37,089 bases of DNA from an uncultured bacterium (GTDB lineage Bacteria > Patescibacteriota > Dojkabacteria > SC72), in contig CALDJM010000070.1 in the NCBI GenBank assembly GCA_937899155.1, positions 1 through 37,089 on the forward strand, given 5' to 3'. Below the pieces are notes generated by a model. The model ran no database searches. It was not told the origin of the DNA and saw nothing but the letters and a program-made list of their open reading frames with translations. Of this stretch, positions 23,588 through 30,833 are shown in pieces (within the stretch, counting starts at the first letter, position 1; every line of letters starts with the position of its first letter). The position numbers and the translations under genes are program-made.

Positions 23588-24085
23588 TTAGAAGTATTCT
23601 TTTACCTCAAAACCTTTCTCTAAAGCATCTATTAAGATCAAAACATCTGAATCAACATCTTCTTTATCAACACCATTTTTCAGACCAAAGGGGATTGTAT
23701 AGCAGTTCTCTCCATTATTTGTTATTAAATTAACCTCTTTACCTAATCTATTTGCTAATACAACAGCAGTATCCAATACATCTATGAGAGGTAACTCCTG
23801 TGGGATGTTAAGAACAGAATCCATAGGAATCTTATTACCTAAATCTGATTCTTTTAATTTGAAGTTTTTAAAGCCTACAAAAATTATCTCACTTAACCTA
23901 TCGATATCTTTATCTCTTAAATTTACAGGTACTTGAACAAGAAAACCCTCTGATATCTTCACCCCTAACCTTTTATCTTTCTTAAAGACTTCTTTTAGGA
24001 TCTGTCTAGCCCCTCTAATCTTACTACTTATCTCTTCTGGACTTTCGATGTCTGGGTGGTTTAGTTCAATATTATTGCTTATCAT
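23588..24085 (-). CDS. Unknown soluble protein
   Basis: A 165-residue soluble protein without signal peptide or membrane span. The N-terminal part is helical (IESPEEISSKIRGARQILKEVF). Two blocks look alike: GFLVQVPVNLRDKDIDRLSEI (about 47-67) and NCYTIPFGLKNGVDKEDVDSDVLILI (in pieces, about 124-150). The same h.hP.xL....D pattern occurs in the next gene upstream (24224-24511). It has an extended -10 (TGATATAAT) and a leader of about 24 bases with no Shine-Dalgarno sequence. No family is recognised. Confidence 0.55.
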   Translation of the reverse strand: MISNNIELNHPDIESPEEISSKIRGARQILKEVFKKDKRLGVKISEGFLVQVPVNLRDKDIDRLSEIIFVGFKNFKLKESDLGNKIPMDSVLNIPQELPLIDVLDTAVVLANRLGKEVNLITNNGENCYTIPFGLKNGVDKEDVDSDVLILIDALEKGFEVKEYF

Positions 24086-24115
24086 TCTTAAAAGGTTTTT
24101 AAATATTACTATCGG

Positions 24116-24124
24116 ATTATATCA
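24116..24124 (-). promoter_or_regulatory. Extended -10 promoter for the gene at 24085
   Basis: TGATATAAT on the minus strand, with a predicted start near 24109, giving a 24-base leader. It directly follows the T-rich tail of the terminator of the upstream gene. Confidence 0.6.
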
Positions 24125-24137
24125 TTAGAAAAAGAAA

Positions 24138-24214
24138 AAAGCACCAATTGAGGTTGTAGTAGATATTTAAAAATATACATTACTGTATACATATCCCTCC
24201 TCTTTTGGTGCTTT
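24138..24214 (-). terminator. Long-range stem-loop terminator of the gene at 24224
   Basis: The arms AAAGCACCAATTGAGG (24138-24153) and CCTCTTTTGGTGCTTT (24199-24214) pair over 14 of 16 positions. They enclose about 45 bases that can form an inner hairpin around GTATAC. On the minus strand the closing arm is followed by TTTTTT, CTTTTT. The long loop is unusual for a simple terminator. Confidence 0.6.
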
Positions 24215-24223
24215 ATTAAAAAC

Positions 24224-24511
24224 TTACATTGCTAAGATGGAACTGATCATCTTTTCAAAGATTTCGTTCACATCTTCGACACAAAGTCCTGTGGGAATAA
24301 AAATTCCAAACCCGTTAGAACCTTTGAGAAGAGCATTAACTCTCAGATTGCTACTAACATTAATTACTTCTTCAATTATTTGCTTTATATATTTCTCCCC
24401 TTTTTTTTCGTCCAGAAAGACCAACAAATCTATATCTTCTGGAATTCCTCTACAAATCCGAAGCCCTTTCGAGTTTAGTTCTCTTGGTACTTCTAAATAC
24501 GAGCCGTTCAT
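24224..24511 (-). CDS. Unknown small soluble protein with structured 5' leader
   Basis: A 95-residue protein without signal peptide. It reads as an alpha/beta fold: SKGLRICRGIPEDIDLLVFLDE, then EKYIKQIIEEVINVSSNLRVNALL and GFGIFIPTGLCVEDVNEIFEKM. The last block shares its pattern (GF.h.hP..L...D(I/V)...) with the gene at 23588-24085. It is the only gene in the window with a textbook Shine-Dalgarno sequence (GGAG at 24521-24518, six or seven bases from the ATG) and a strong -35/-10 promoter. A hairpin stands in its leader. No family is recognised. Confidence 0.6.
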   Translation of the reverse strand: MNGSYLEVPRELNSKGLRICRGIPEDIDLLVFLDEKKGEKYIKQIIEEVINVSSNLRVNALLKGSNGFGIFIPTGLCVEDVNEIFEKMISSILAM

Positions 24512-24517
24512 ATAACT

Positions 24518-24602
24518 CTCCTTTTATAAGTTTTTGAATGTGCTGTAATTCACATATGTGAATATACAAGACCATTATACCAAGAATAAAATATTTACAC
24601 AA
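24518..24602 (-). promoter_or_regulatory. Promoter, leader hairpin and Shine-Dalgarno site of the gene at 24511
   Basis: On the minus strand: -35 TTGTGT (24602-24597), 17 bases, extended -10 TGG-TATAAT (24579-24574), start near 24567. The 5' end of the leader is a perfect 16-base palindrome ATTCACATATGTGAAT (24563-24548), followed by an A-rich stretch and AAAGGAGAG before the ATG. The palindrome could be an operator or an RNA hairpin. Confidence 0.65.
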
Positions 24603-24635
24603 CACTATAGGTTGTATTGTAAAGTAGATAATATA

Positions 24636-24644
24636 TGTTAGAAT
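24636..24644 (+). promoter_or_regulatory. Extended -10 promoter for the gene at 24652
   Basis: TGT plus TAGAAT. The predicted start is 24651, one base before the ATG. Confidence 0.5.
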
Positions 24645-24651
24645 TACTATC

Positions 24652-24894
24652 ATGTTCAAGAAAATAGTAAGACCCTTTCAAAATGTACTACTAGAAAGAG
24701 AGTTATGTGTAGGTTGTACAGCACCATTAGCAAAAGCTAAAAAACTAGGTAATCTGTCAGATAACAGAGTAATGGTAGAATGCAAATGCAAAAGGAGATA
24801 TGTATATGAGAAGGAATTGGTAGCATTCAAAAGAGCAACATTTGCAGAAGAACAACAGATACTTAGTATGATTGCAAAAGGAGAAGTGTCATAA
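24652..24894 (+). CDS. Small zinc-ribbon-like protein
   Basis: An 80-residue protein. CVGC (about 19-22) and CKC (about 45-47) inside LCVGCTAPL and VMVECKCKRRYVYE suggest one zinc knuckle, with two short strands and a C-terminal helix (FKRATFAEEQQILSMI). The N-terminus is basic. Such single-ribbon proteins often bind RNA or ribosomes, but nothing here shows that directly. It is leaderless by promoter prediction and lies 42 bases before tRNA-Glu. Confidence 0.6.
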   Translation: MFKKIVRPFQNVLLERELCVGCTAPLAKAKKLGNLSDNRVMVECKCKRRYVYEKELVAFKRATFAEEQQILSMIAKGEVS

Positions 24895-24936
24895 TCTTCA
24901 CAAAAGGTTAGAATTATAGTAGAATCTCTCTGTAAT

Positions 24937-25012
24937 GCCGCTATCGTCTAGTGGTCTAGGACAACAGGTTTTCATCCTGTAAACCGGGGTTCGATTCCCC
25001 GTAGCGGTACCA
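24937..25012 (+). tRNA. tRNA-Glu (anticodon TTC)
   Basis: A 73-base cloverleaf (24937-25009) plus an encoded CCA (25010-25012), the only tRNA here with CCA in the genome. The acceptor stem is GCCGCTA with TAGCGGT (G-T at the end), the anticodon loop TTTTCAT gives TTC, and the T arm is CGGGGTTCGATTCCCCG. TAGTAGAAT ends 11 bases upstream. The next ATG follows seven bases after the CCA. Confidence 0.95.
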
Positions 25013-25019
25013 TATTTTG

Positions 25020-25706
25020 ATGAAAAACTTCTTCAAATCTAAAAAATTACTCCTCTTTTCACTATTAGTTCTTTTTCTCATACCAATATCAATACTATCT
25101 ATTAGTATGGGTGTAATGAAAAGTACTCAGAAATACATATATAAAGAAGAAAACATTACTATTGAAAATGAAAAGAAATATGACGCAATACTTGTTTTAG
25201 GAAGCGGTGTAAGAGGTAATTCCCCTACCCCTATCCTCAAAGAAAGATTAGAAACAGGTATATCTCTATACAAAAATGGAATAGCTCCAAAAATCATCAT
25301 GAGTGGAGACCATGGTAAGAAATACTATGATGAGGTTAATATAATGAAAGATTATGCAAAGAAACAAGGTGTACCATCAGAAGATATCTTCATGGATCAT
25401 GCAGGTTTTTCAACATATGAAAGTATGTATAGGGCTGGATATATTTTTGATGTTAAGAGAATGGTTGTTGTATCACAAGAGTATCATCTGTACAGAGCTA
25501 TATATATTGCTAAGAAATTAAATATTGATGTAATTGGTGCTAATGCAACAAAAAGTATTATGAGTGGACATAGTTCTAGATTAACAAGAGAGATATTTGC
25601 ACAGAACAAAGATTTTTTTAAAGTCATACTAAAACCTAAACCTACATTTCTAGGAGAGAAAATATCGTTAGAAGGAAGTGGAGATGTTACGAATGATAGA
25701 GAATAA
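25020..25706 (+). CDS. YdcF/SanA-like DUF218 protein
   Basis: About 228 residues. An N-terminal signal anchor (LLLFSLLVLFLIPISILSISMGV) leads to a DUF218 domain: YDAILVLGSGVRGN, ILKERLETGISLYKNGIAPKIIMSGDHGK, then GVPSEDIFMDHAGFSTYES, and VVVSQEYHLYRAIYIAKKL. DUF218 members include SanA (envelope barrier) and YdcF, and in some bacteria act on envelope polymers. A TTG three bases earlier could also start the frame; ATG at 25020 is preferred. It lies directly behind tRNA-Glu and has no promoter of its own in the gap. Confidence 0.9.
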   Translation: MKNFFKSKKLLLFSLLVLFLIPISILSISMGVMKSTQKYIYKEENITIENEKKYDAILVLGSGVRGNSPTPILKERLETGISLYKNGIAPKIIMSGDHGKKYYDEVNIMKDYAKKQGVPSEDIFMDHAGFSTYESMYRAGYIFDVKRMVVVSQEYHLYRAIYIAKKLNIDVIGANATKSIMSGHSSRLTREIFAQNKDFFKVILKPKPTFLGEKISLEGSGDVTNDRE

Positions 25707-25735
25707 TTGACAAAACCATATCCTTTGAATAGACT
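25707..25735 (+). promoter_or_regulatory. Promoter of lepB
   Basis: TTGACA (25707-25712, consensus), 17 bases, TAGACT (25730-25735). Start predicted near 25742, with a leader of about 27 bases. TTTATC (25753-25758) is an alternative -10 closer to the ATG. Confidence 0.45.
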
Positions 25736-25768
25736 GTATGGAGTAACTCTATTTTATCTGTCCACACA

Positions 25769-26380
25769 ATGTACGACTCTGAACCAGTAGAAGAACCAAC
25801 AACAAAAGAAAAGTTTGCATCTGCTTTAGGTTCCGTTGGGAAATTCATTCTTTCCTTTATAGAAACCGTTGTTGTTGCATTGGTCATATCTGTAGTCATA
25901 TATCTCTTCGTAATGACACCACATGAGGTTGTTGGGCAATCAATGCACCCTACATACAAAAATCAAGAAATGTTAATGGCAAACAAAATTGTATACAAGG
26001 TTGGAAAACCTAAAAGAGGAGATGTCATCATTTTCAAATATTCAGAAAATCAGGATTTTATAAAACGAATAATCGGTCTACCTGGTGAAAGTGTAATGCT
26101 CAAAGATGGTAAACTATACATAAATGGTAAACTACTTGATGAATCTCACTACCTCCAAAGCAGTGTGTATACTAATGGGGGTCAATATTTAACAGAAGGA
26201 GAGAATGTGACTGTTCCCGCAGGTAGATATTTTGTATGTGGAGATAATCGACCTCACAGCTCTGACTCTAGAGCTTTTGGACCAATTGACGAGAAAGATA
26301 TTAAGGGAAAAGCATGGATTGTTTACTACCCATTTGGTCAATTTAGACTTGTTAAGCATGAAATTTACCAAGGATTGTAG
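25769..26380 (+). CDS. lepB: Signal peptidase I
   Basis: A 203-residue membrane protease that removes signal peptides from exported proteins. The transmembrane helix is at about 27-49. Box B holds the catalytic Ser58 in VGQSMHPT; box D holds the Lys99 in FIKRIIGLPGE; box E is GDNRPHSSDSRAFG. Length is typical of the single-span Gram-positive type. The many signal peptides encoded in this window are its likely substrates. It lies 62 bases behind the DUF218 gene. Confidence 0.97.
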   Translation: MYDSEPVEEPTTKEKFASALGSVGKFILSFIETVVVALVISVVIYLFVMTPHEVVGQSMHPTYKNQEMLMANKIVYKVGKPKRGDVIIFKYSENQDFIKRIIGLPGESVMLKDGKLYINGKLLDESHYLQSSVYTNGGQYLTEGENVTVPAGRYFVCGDNRPHSSDSRAFGPIDEKDIKGKAWIVYYPFGQFRLVKHEIYQGL

Positions 26381-26397
26381 AATTCTTGTGTGAAACA

Positions 26398-26406
26398 TGC
26401 TAATCT
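26398..26406 (+). promoter_or_regulatory. Extended -10 promoter for parA
   Basis: TGC plus TAATCT. The predicted start is 26413, exactly the parA ATG. The sequence GTGAAACA just upstream (26390-26397) equals one half of a parS site; the other half is absent. Confidence 0.5.
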
Positions 26407-26412
26407 TTATAT

Positions 26413-27207
26413 ATGCAAATATTCGTAATCGCAAATCAAAAAGGTGGAGTTGGTAAGACAACAACAGTCATGAATTTAGGTGCTGCACTAGCACAAAAGA
26501 AAAAGAAAGTCCTCCTCATTGACCTTGATCCTCAGTCAAACCTCTCTTCAGGAGTTGGATTCACTCAACAATTTGACAAACAAAGCTGGGATTCAACAGA
26601 CCAAGCACCGTACAAGAGTGTGTACGATGTTTTAATTCAGGGAGAACCCATCTCTTCTGTATTTGTAGCTACAACATCTCCAAACCTCTTCCTACTTCCT
26701 TCCCACCTCTCTCTTGCAGGTGCAGAAATAGAGATGGTAAACATGATTTCTAGAGAACTACTTCTAAAGAAAGCTTTAGATGGTATGCATGAAGAATTTG
26801 ACTATGTTCTAATTGATTGTCCACCATCCCTAGGCCTTCTAACAATTAATGCTCTTAGTGCTGCCAAGAAACTCATAATCCCAATACAGTGTGAATACTT
26901 CGCTTTAGAAGGTTTAGGACAGTTAATTGAAACAACCAAGTTAATAAAAGGGGTCAACCCATCGCTTAAAATAGGTGGTATCGTACTAACAATGTATGAC
27001 AGTAGAACCAAACTCTCACAAAGTGTTGTTGATGATGTAAAAGAATTTTTCAAGGATACAGCATTCAAATCCATAGTACCTAGAAATGTAAGACTCTCAG
27101 AATCTCCATCTCATGGGAAAACAATCTTTCAATACGATAAAAATTCAACCGGTGCAATGGCATACAACAAATTAGCAAACGAATTTATTAAAAGATTCGA
27201 AGATTAA
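26413..27207 (+). CDS. parA: Chromosome-partition ATPase ParA (Soj)
   Basis: A 264-residue deviant Walker ATPase that moves ParB-bound origins. The P-loop KGGVGKTTT starts at residue 10, then LLIDLDPQSNL (A' and switch), VLIDCPPSLGLLTINAL (Walker B), and LIPIQCEYFALEGL. The C-terminal SLPRNVRLSESPSHG-like motif (VPRNVRLSESPSHG) is typical of chromosomal ParA. It is separated from parB by 17 bases and forms the standard parAB pair. Confidence 0.96.
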   Translation: MQIFVIANQKGGVGKTTTVMNLGAALAQKKKKVLLIDLDPQSNLSSGVGFTQQFDKQSWDSTDQAPYKSVYDVLIQGEPISSVFVATTSPNLFLLPSHLSLAGAEIEMVNMISRELLLKKALDGMHEEFDYVLIDCPPSLGLLTINALSAAKKLIIPIQCEYFALEGLGQLIETTKLIKGVNPSLKIGGIVLTMYDSRTKLSQSVVDDVKEFFKDTAFKSIVPRNVRLSESPSHGKTIFQYDKNSTGAMAYNKLANEFIKRFED

Positions 27208-27224
27208 ATTAAGTAAGTAAAAAT

Positions 27225-28097
27225 ATGAACGAATCACAAAGATTAGGAAAAGGATTAGCTGCCTTGATTAGTTCCAATGAAATAGATAACTCTACTAGCT
27301 CTTTCAATCCTAATTTTGATATTGAAAAGATTGCTCCTAACCCATACCAGCCTAGAATGCATATAGAACCAGAGGAGTTAATTGAAATTGCAGATTCAAT
27401 TAGAGAGCATGGTGTGATACAACCATTAATTATCACAAAAAGAAAAGATGGAGATGGATACTACTTAATAGCTGGAGAAAGAAGATTAAGAGCTTCACAG
27501 CTTGCAGGTCTTAAGAGTGTACCTGTTGTAATCAAGGATAGTTCACCAAAAGAGATGTTAGAGATTGCAATCATTGAGAATGTTCAAAGGAGAGATTTGA
27601 ATCCCCTTGAGGAAGCATATGCATACAAACAGATGCAAGATGAATTTGGTATGTCTCAAAATGAGATAGCAAAAAAAGTTGGTTTAAACAGAGTTACAAT
27701 TACAAACAAAATTAGATTGCTTAATATTCCAGAGCCTGTCAAAGAGGATATTTTAAATGAAAGATTAAGTGAAGGACATGCCAGAGCACTTTTGGGTATT
27801 AAGGATAGGACTTCTTTAATAGCTGCAGCAGATTTAGTAATAAAAAGAAGTATGAGTGTTAGAGAAACTGAATTGCTTGTAAGAAAGATTTCGTATGGTA
27901 AAGGCTCTACTACTCGATTATGGAAAACTACAGATGCTCAAACAGATAAGTATTCTGAGCAGTTAAGTAAGAAGCTTGGATATACAGCACATATTAGAAA
28001 GATGACAAAAGGAGGGAAGTTAACAATTAGATATAATACTGTTGATGAACTAGATGACCTAATGAAGAAACTTCTTGAGAATGATTTTAAGAAGTAA
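27225..28097 (+). CDS. parB: Chromosome-partition protein ParB
   Basis: A 290-residue protein, a CTP-dependent clamp that binds parS. The N-terminal LGKGLAALIS is a ParA-contact motif. IAPNPYQPR, then LIEIADSIREHGVIQPLII, AGERRLRASQLAGL (CTP-binding box C GERR) and ENVQRRDLNPLEEA form the ParB/Srx core. The HTH is at MSQNEIAKKVGLNRVTITNKIRLL. The C-terminal dimer domain follows. The 3' end converges on rlmB with an 11-base overlap. No full parS site is found by eye in this window. Confidence 0.95.
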   Translation: MNESQRLGKGLAALISSNEIDNSTSSFNPNFDIEKIAPNPYQPRMHIEPEELIEIADSIREHGVIQPLIITKRKDGDGYYLIAGERRLRASQLAGLKSVPVVIKDSSPKEMLEIAIIENVQRRDLNPLEEAYAYKQMQDEFGMSQNEIAKKVGLNRVTITNKIRLLNIPEPVKEDILNERLSEGHARALLGIKDRTSLIAAADLVIKRSMSVRETELLVRKISYGKGSTTRLWKTTDAQTDKYSEQLSKKLGYTAHIRKMTKGGKLTIRYNTVDELDDLMKKLLENDFKK

Positions 28098-28833
28098 CCT
28101 CTTGTCTTAGTTTTTCATATGTCAGTACTGATGCAGTTGCACTAACATTAAGTGAACCTATACCCTCTCTCATTGGGATTGAAAGCATTCCATCTACCCT
28201 CTCAAGTATTCCTGTAGAAATACCGACATCTTCCGCACCCATCACAAAAGCAATTGGACCTCTCAGATTCTCTTCATAGTAGTTTTTCCCCTCCATATGT
28301 ATTGCATATGTCTTAATATCATGCTCTCTAAGAGTCTTGAGAGCCTCAAAGAGCTTCATCTCTACCAACGGTACTCTCTCTGCAGCTCCCATTGAGATTC
28401 TGATTGTCTCATCAGATATTAAACTCTTCTTTTGAGGATTAACAATTATCCCATTAACACCTACAGCAAAAGCAGTCCTCATTATGGCTGCAATATTCTG
28501 AGAATACTTCAAATCATCTAAAATCAAAAAGAAGGGCTGTTTACCCTCTTCATATATTTTCTCTAAAAGCTCTCTTAGAGTCCAACTATTTTGGGAATAC
28601 ATCACACCAACAATACTCTCAGCAGAAGAAGACCTAAGCCTCCTATTAATTGCTTTTCTGGAAACTTTTAGAATTGGAATTCTCTTCTCTCCTGCAAGTC
28701 TGTATATCTCTTTGCTTTTTTCATCTTTAAAAGCACTACCAGCTGCATATATTCTATCAAACTCCCTACCCTCTTTTAAAAGCTCCAAAAGGGCATTTTT
28801 ACTCTCTATCTGTATAAATCTGGATTTAGCCAT
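28087..28833 (-). CDS. rlmB: 23S rRNA 2'-O-methyltransferase of the SpoU/TrmH family (RlmB-like)
   Basis: A 248-residue SPOUT-fold enzyme. The substrate-binding N-terminal part (about 1-85) is followed by the SpoU core: LILDDLKYSQNIAAIMRTAFAVGVNGII (motif 1), FVMGAEDVGIS (motif 2), and LSIPMREGIGSLNVSATASVLTYE (motif 3), which knots around S-adenosylmethionine. RlmB of other bacteria methylates G2251 of 23S rRNA; the exact target here is inferred. It is the last gene of the rplU operon, ten bases after rpmA. Confidence 0.92.
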   Translation of the reverse strand: MAKSRFIQIESKNALLELLKEGREFDRIYAAGSAFKDEKSKEIYRLAGEKRIPILKVSRKAINRRLRSSSAESIVGVMYSQNSWTLRELLEKIYEEGKQPFFLILDDLKYSQNIAAIMRTAFAVGVNGIIVNPQKKSLISDETIRISMGAAERVPLVEMKLFEALKTLREHDIKTYAIHMEGKNYYEENLRGPIAFVMGAEDVGISTGILERVDGMLSIPMREGIGSLNVSATASVLTYEKLRQEVTS

Positions 28834-28843
28834 AGCTCTATGA

Positions 28844-29104
28844 CTATTTTACTACATCTACGAAGAACTTTCCTCTCTTAAATCCACTCATCCTTCTAAA
28901 AGCAACTGTACCATCTGTTTGAGCATGGATTGTATGTGTCTTTCCCATGTATGTATTATCACCAGGATGATAGACAGAACCCTTCTGCCTGACAATGATA
29001 TTCCCAGCTTTTACCTGCTCTCCAGCATACTTCTTAACACCAAGCCTTTTTCCAGCTACTTTACCATGATTTGATGTTGTACTACCTGCCGCGACCTTTG
29101 CCAT
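28844..29104 (-). CDS. rpmA: Ribosomal protein bL27
   Basis: An 86-residue protein near the peptidyl transferase centre. AKVAAGSTTSNHG, then KRLGVKKYAGEQVKAGNIIVRQKGSVYHPGDNTYMGKTHTIHA (in pieces) is the bL27 pattern. The N-terminus starts directly with MAKVAAG; the Firmicute-type cleaved extension is absent. It is separated from rplU by a methylase gene, whereas the two are adjacent in most bacteria. Confidence 0.97.
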   Translation of the reverse strand: MAKVAAGSTTSNHGKVAGKRLGVKKYAGEQVKAGNIIVRQKGSVYHPGDNTYMGKTHTIHAQTDGTVAFRRMSGFKRGKFFVDVVK

Positions 29105-29134
29105 GTAATATTTACTTCAAGTTATATACACATA

Positions 29135-30325
29135 CTAGGTTCTTTCCAGTATGAAAATGTTTCGGGTAATGATACTATTTTTTCTGCTCCACTTCAAGTC
29201 CCCTGATGTTAGAGATGAATTTTTCAGATCCCATCGTTTTCCTACCAACTCTCTAATTCCAAAAGTTATCCAACCTTTATCTGTTTTGTATGACGGAACA
29301 ATCATTACAATTTTTATACCTCTCTTTTGTAGTTTGATATCTATCAAATCAAAAAGCTTCTTATACAAAGCCTTTACATCACCCAAAAGCTTGTTTGCAT
29401 ACTCTACAGAAAGAACTCTCGTCTGTGGTGGTCCCATATACGGTTCACAAACAATTGCATTTATCTCTGTGTTTTTTAATTTATTAACAATATCCGGGTT
29501 GGGTTTAAGAATATCAAACTGAAATGCTTGATACAGGGTTTTATTGGTTATCTGCCCATCTTCTAAAAGCCACTTGATATTATTATCTGTATCTATGACA
29601 GCTCTTGAATCAATATCTGATGCTAAGAAGTTAAAATCTAAGACAGCAGCCTCCATTAGAATTGTACCTGATCCACAAAATGGATCCCAGATAGTCCCTC
29701 CCTTTAAACCTGTAAGATTAACCATCATTCTTGCCAATTTAGTTGGGAGTGTACCCATTTCATGATTGCTTTCAGGTCTTTGTATATCCCTACTTACAAA
29801 ACCTTCTAAATCTTGTATATCTAATGTCTTCCCATATATTTCTTGATTTCCATTTCTGATTAAGAGAAGTTCAAAGCCTTCAGAAAGAATACTGTTTTTA
29901 ATAACCTGTGCAGCATTTAAAGAAAGTTCTCTATCTTTTGGTAGTATAAATCTTGAAGATGTGGAATTTTCTTTTAACTTTCTTTTAATATTATTTGCTA
30001 ATTTTTTCAAAAAAGAGCTATCTGTTCTCTCTGTATTACCTAATATTGATATCCCAAATGTTATTTTAGACTTCTGTTGACTATTCATTTCAAAAGAATC
30101 TATATCTTCAACTATCTCACCTATTCTTACAGCACCTCCTAACCTTGAAAATATTGTCATAGCAAGCTCTACTGTTAGCTTCTTATCAACATTCAAAAGA
30201 AATACTGAATCGCCATACTTGGTTAAATACTTCTTAGTTAGTCCAAATGCTAAAAGCACAGAGTGTAATTCTGCAAATGATATCTCTGGGAATGCTCCCG
30301 ATTGAATGAAAAGCTGTTTGGGCAT
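29135..30325 (-). CDS. THUMP/UPF0020-type RNA methyltransferase
   Basis: A 396-residue protein. The N-terminal half is a THUMP-like region with strand-helix repeats. The C-terminal half is a Rossmann-fold methylase: LPTKLARMMVNLTGLKGGTIWDPFCGSGTILMEAAV (motifs X and I, in pieces), ASDIDSRAV (motif II), and VCEPYMGPP at the catalytic NPPY position. The pattern EPYMGPP with Asn replaced by Glu points to Trm11/TrmG10-like enzymes that methylate guanine N2 of tRNA. The target is inferred. It lies four bases after rplU and 30 before rpmA, so it is cotranscribed with ribosomal genes. Confidence 0.85.
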   Translation of the reverse strand: MPKQLFIQSGAFPEISFAELHSVLLAFGLTKKYLTKYGDSVFLLNVDKKLTVELAMTIFSRLGGAVRIGEIVEDIDSFEMNSQQKSKITFGISILGNTERTDSSFLKKLANNIKRKLKENSTSSRFILPKDRELSLNAAQVIKNSILSEGFELLLIRNGNQEIYGKTLDIQDLEGFVSRDIQRPESNHEMGTLPTKLARMMVNLTGLKGGTIWDPFCGSGTILMEAAVLDFNFLASDIDSRAVIDTDNNIKWLLEDGQITNKTLYQAFQFDILKPNPDIVNKLKNTEINAIVCEPYMGPPQTRVLSVEYANKLLGDVKALYKKLFDLIDIKLQKRGIKIVMIVPSYKTDKGWITFGIRELVGKRWDLKNSSLTSGDLKWSRKNSIITRNIFILERT

Positions 30326-30329
30326 TTTA

Positions 30330-30788
30330 TTAAATACTTTTAACTAATACTCTAGTGATACTTGGTCTAAAACCGTACCTTCTTCTTTGTCTAGATTTAG
30401 CTTTGTATGTGAAGCCTTCGATCTTTTTGCCTTTTTTATGAGATGTTATTTCTAATTTGACAGATGCACCATCGATATATGGCTTTCCTAATTTAACATC
30501 CTTACCATCAGAAATTAAGAGTACTTCTTTAATCTCTAACTTATCACCTTTATTTCCCTCTAATCTGTTTACCTCATACTCCATACCTTCTGAGACTTTA
30601 AGCTGTACACCTGAAATTGCTATAACTGCAAATTTAGCAGAAGTCTTCTCTGTGTTTTTCACTTCTTTTTTTACAACCTTTTTTGCAACGGTTGCTTTCT
30701 TTTCCTCTTTTTTAACAACTTTCTTAGGCTCTGCCTTCTTTGTTGCTGTTGTTTTCTTTTCTGTTTTTGTTTCTTTTGTTGTTGCCAT
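30330..30788 (-). CDS. rplU: Ribosomal protein bL21 with Lys/Ala-rich N-terminal extension
   Basis: A 152-residue protein of the large subunit. The bL21 fold starts at about residue 53 (FAVIAISGVQLKVSEGMEYEV) and ends with KAKSRQRRRYGFRPSITRVLV. In front is an extension of about 50 residues made of Lys, Thr, Ala, Glu and Val. Normal bL21 is about 100 residues. A -10 TAAAAT (30802-30797) predicts a two-base leader. It heads an operon with the methylase, rpmA and rlmB. Confidence 0.93.
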   Translation of the reverse strand: MATTKETKTEKKTTATKKAEPKKVVKKEEKKATVAKKVVKKEVKNTEKTSAKFAVIAISGVQLKVSEGMEYEVNRLEGNKGDKLEIKEVLLISDGKDVKLGKPYIDGASVKLEITSHKKGKKIEGFTYKAKSRQRRRYGFRPSITRVLVKSI

Positions 30789-30833
30789 AGTAAAGGATTT
30801 TATGCTATGTAAAGGTAAAAGTCAACAACTTTA

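Noticed and set aside
26390..26397. parS-like sequence before parA
   Set aside because: Only one half (GTGAAACA) is present; the second half does not match, so it is not called a parS site.
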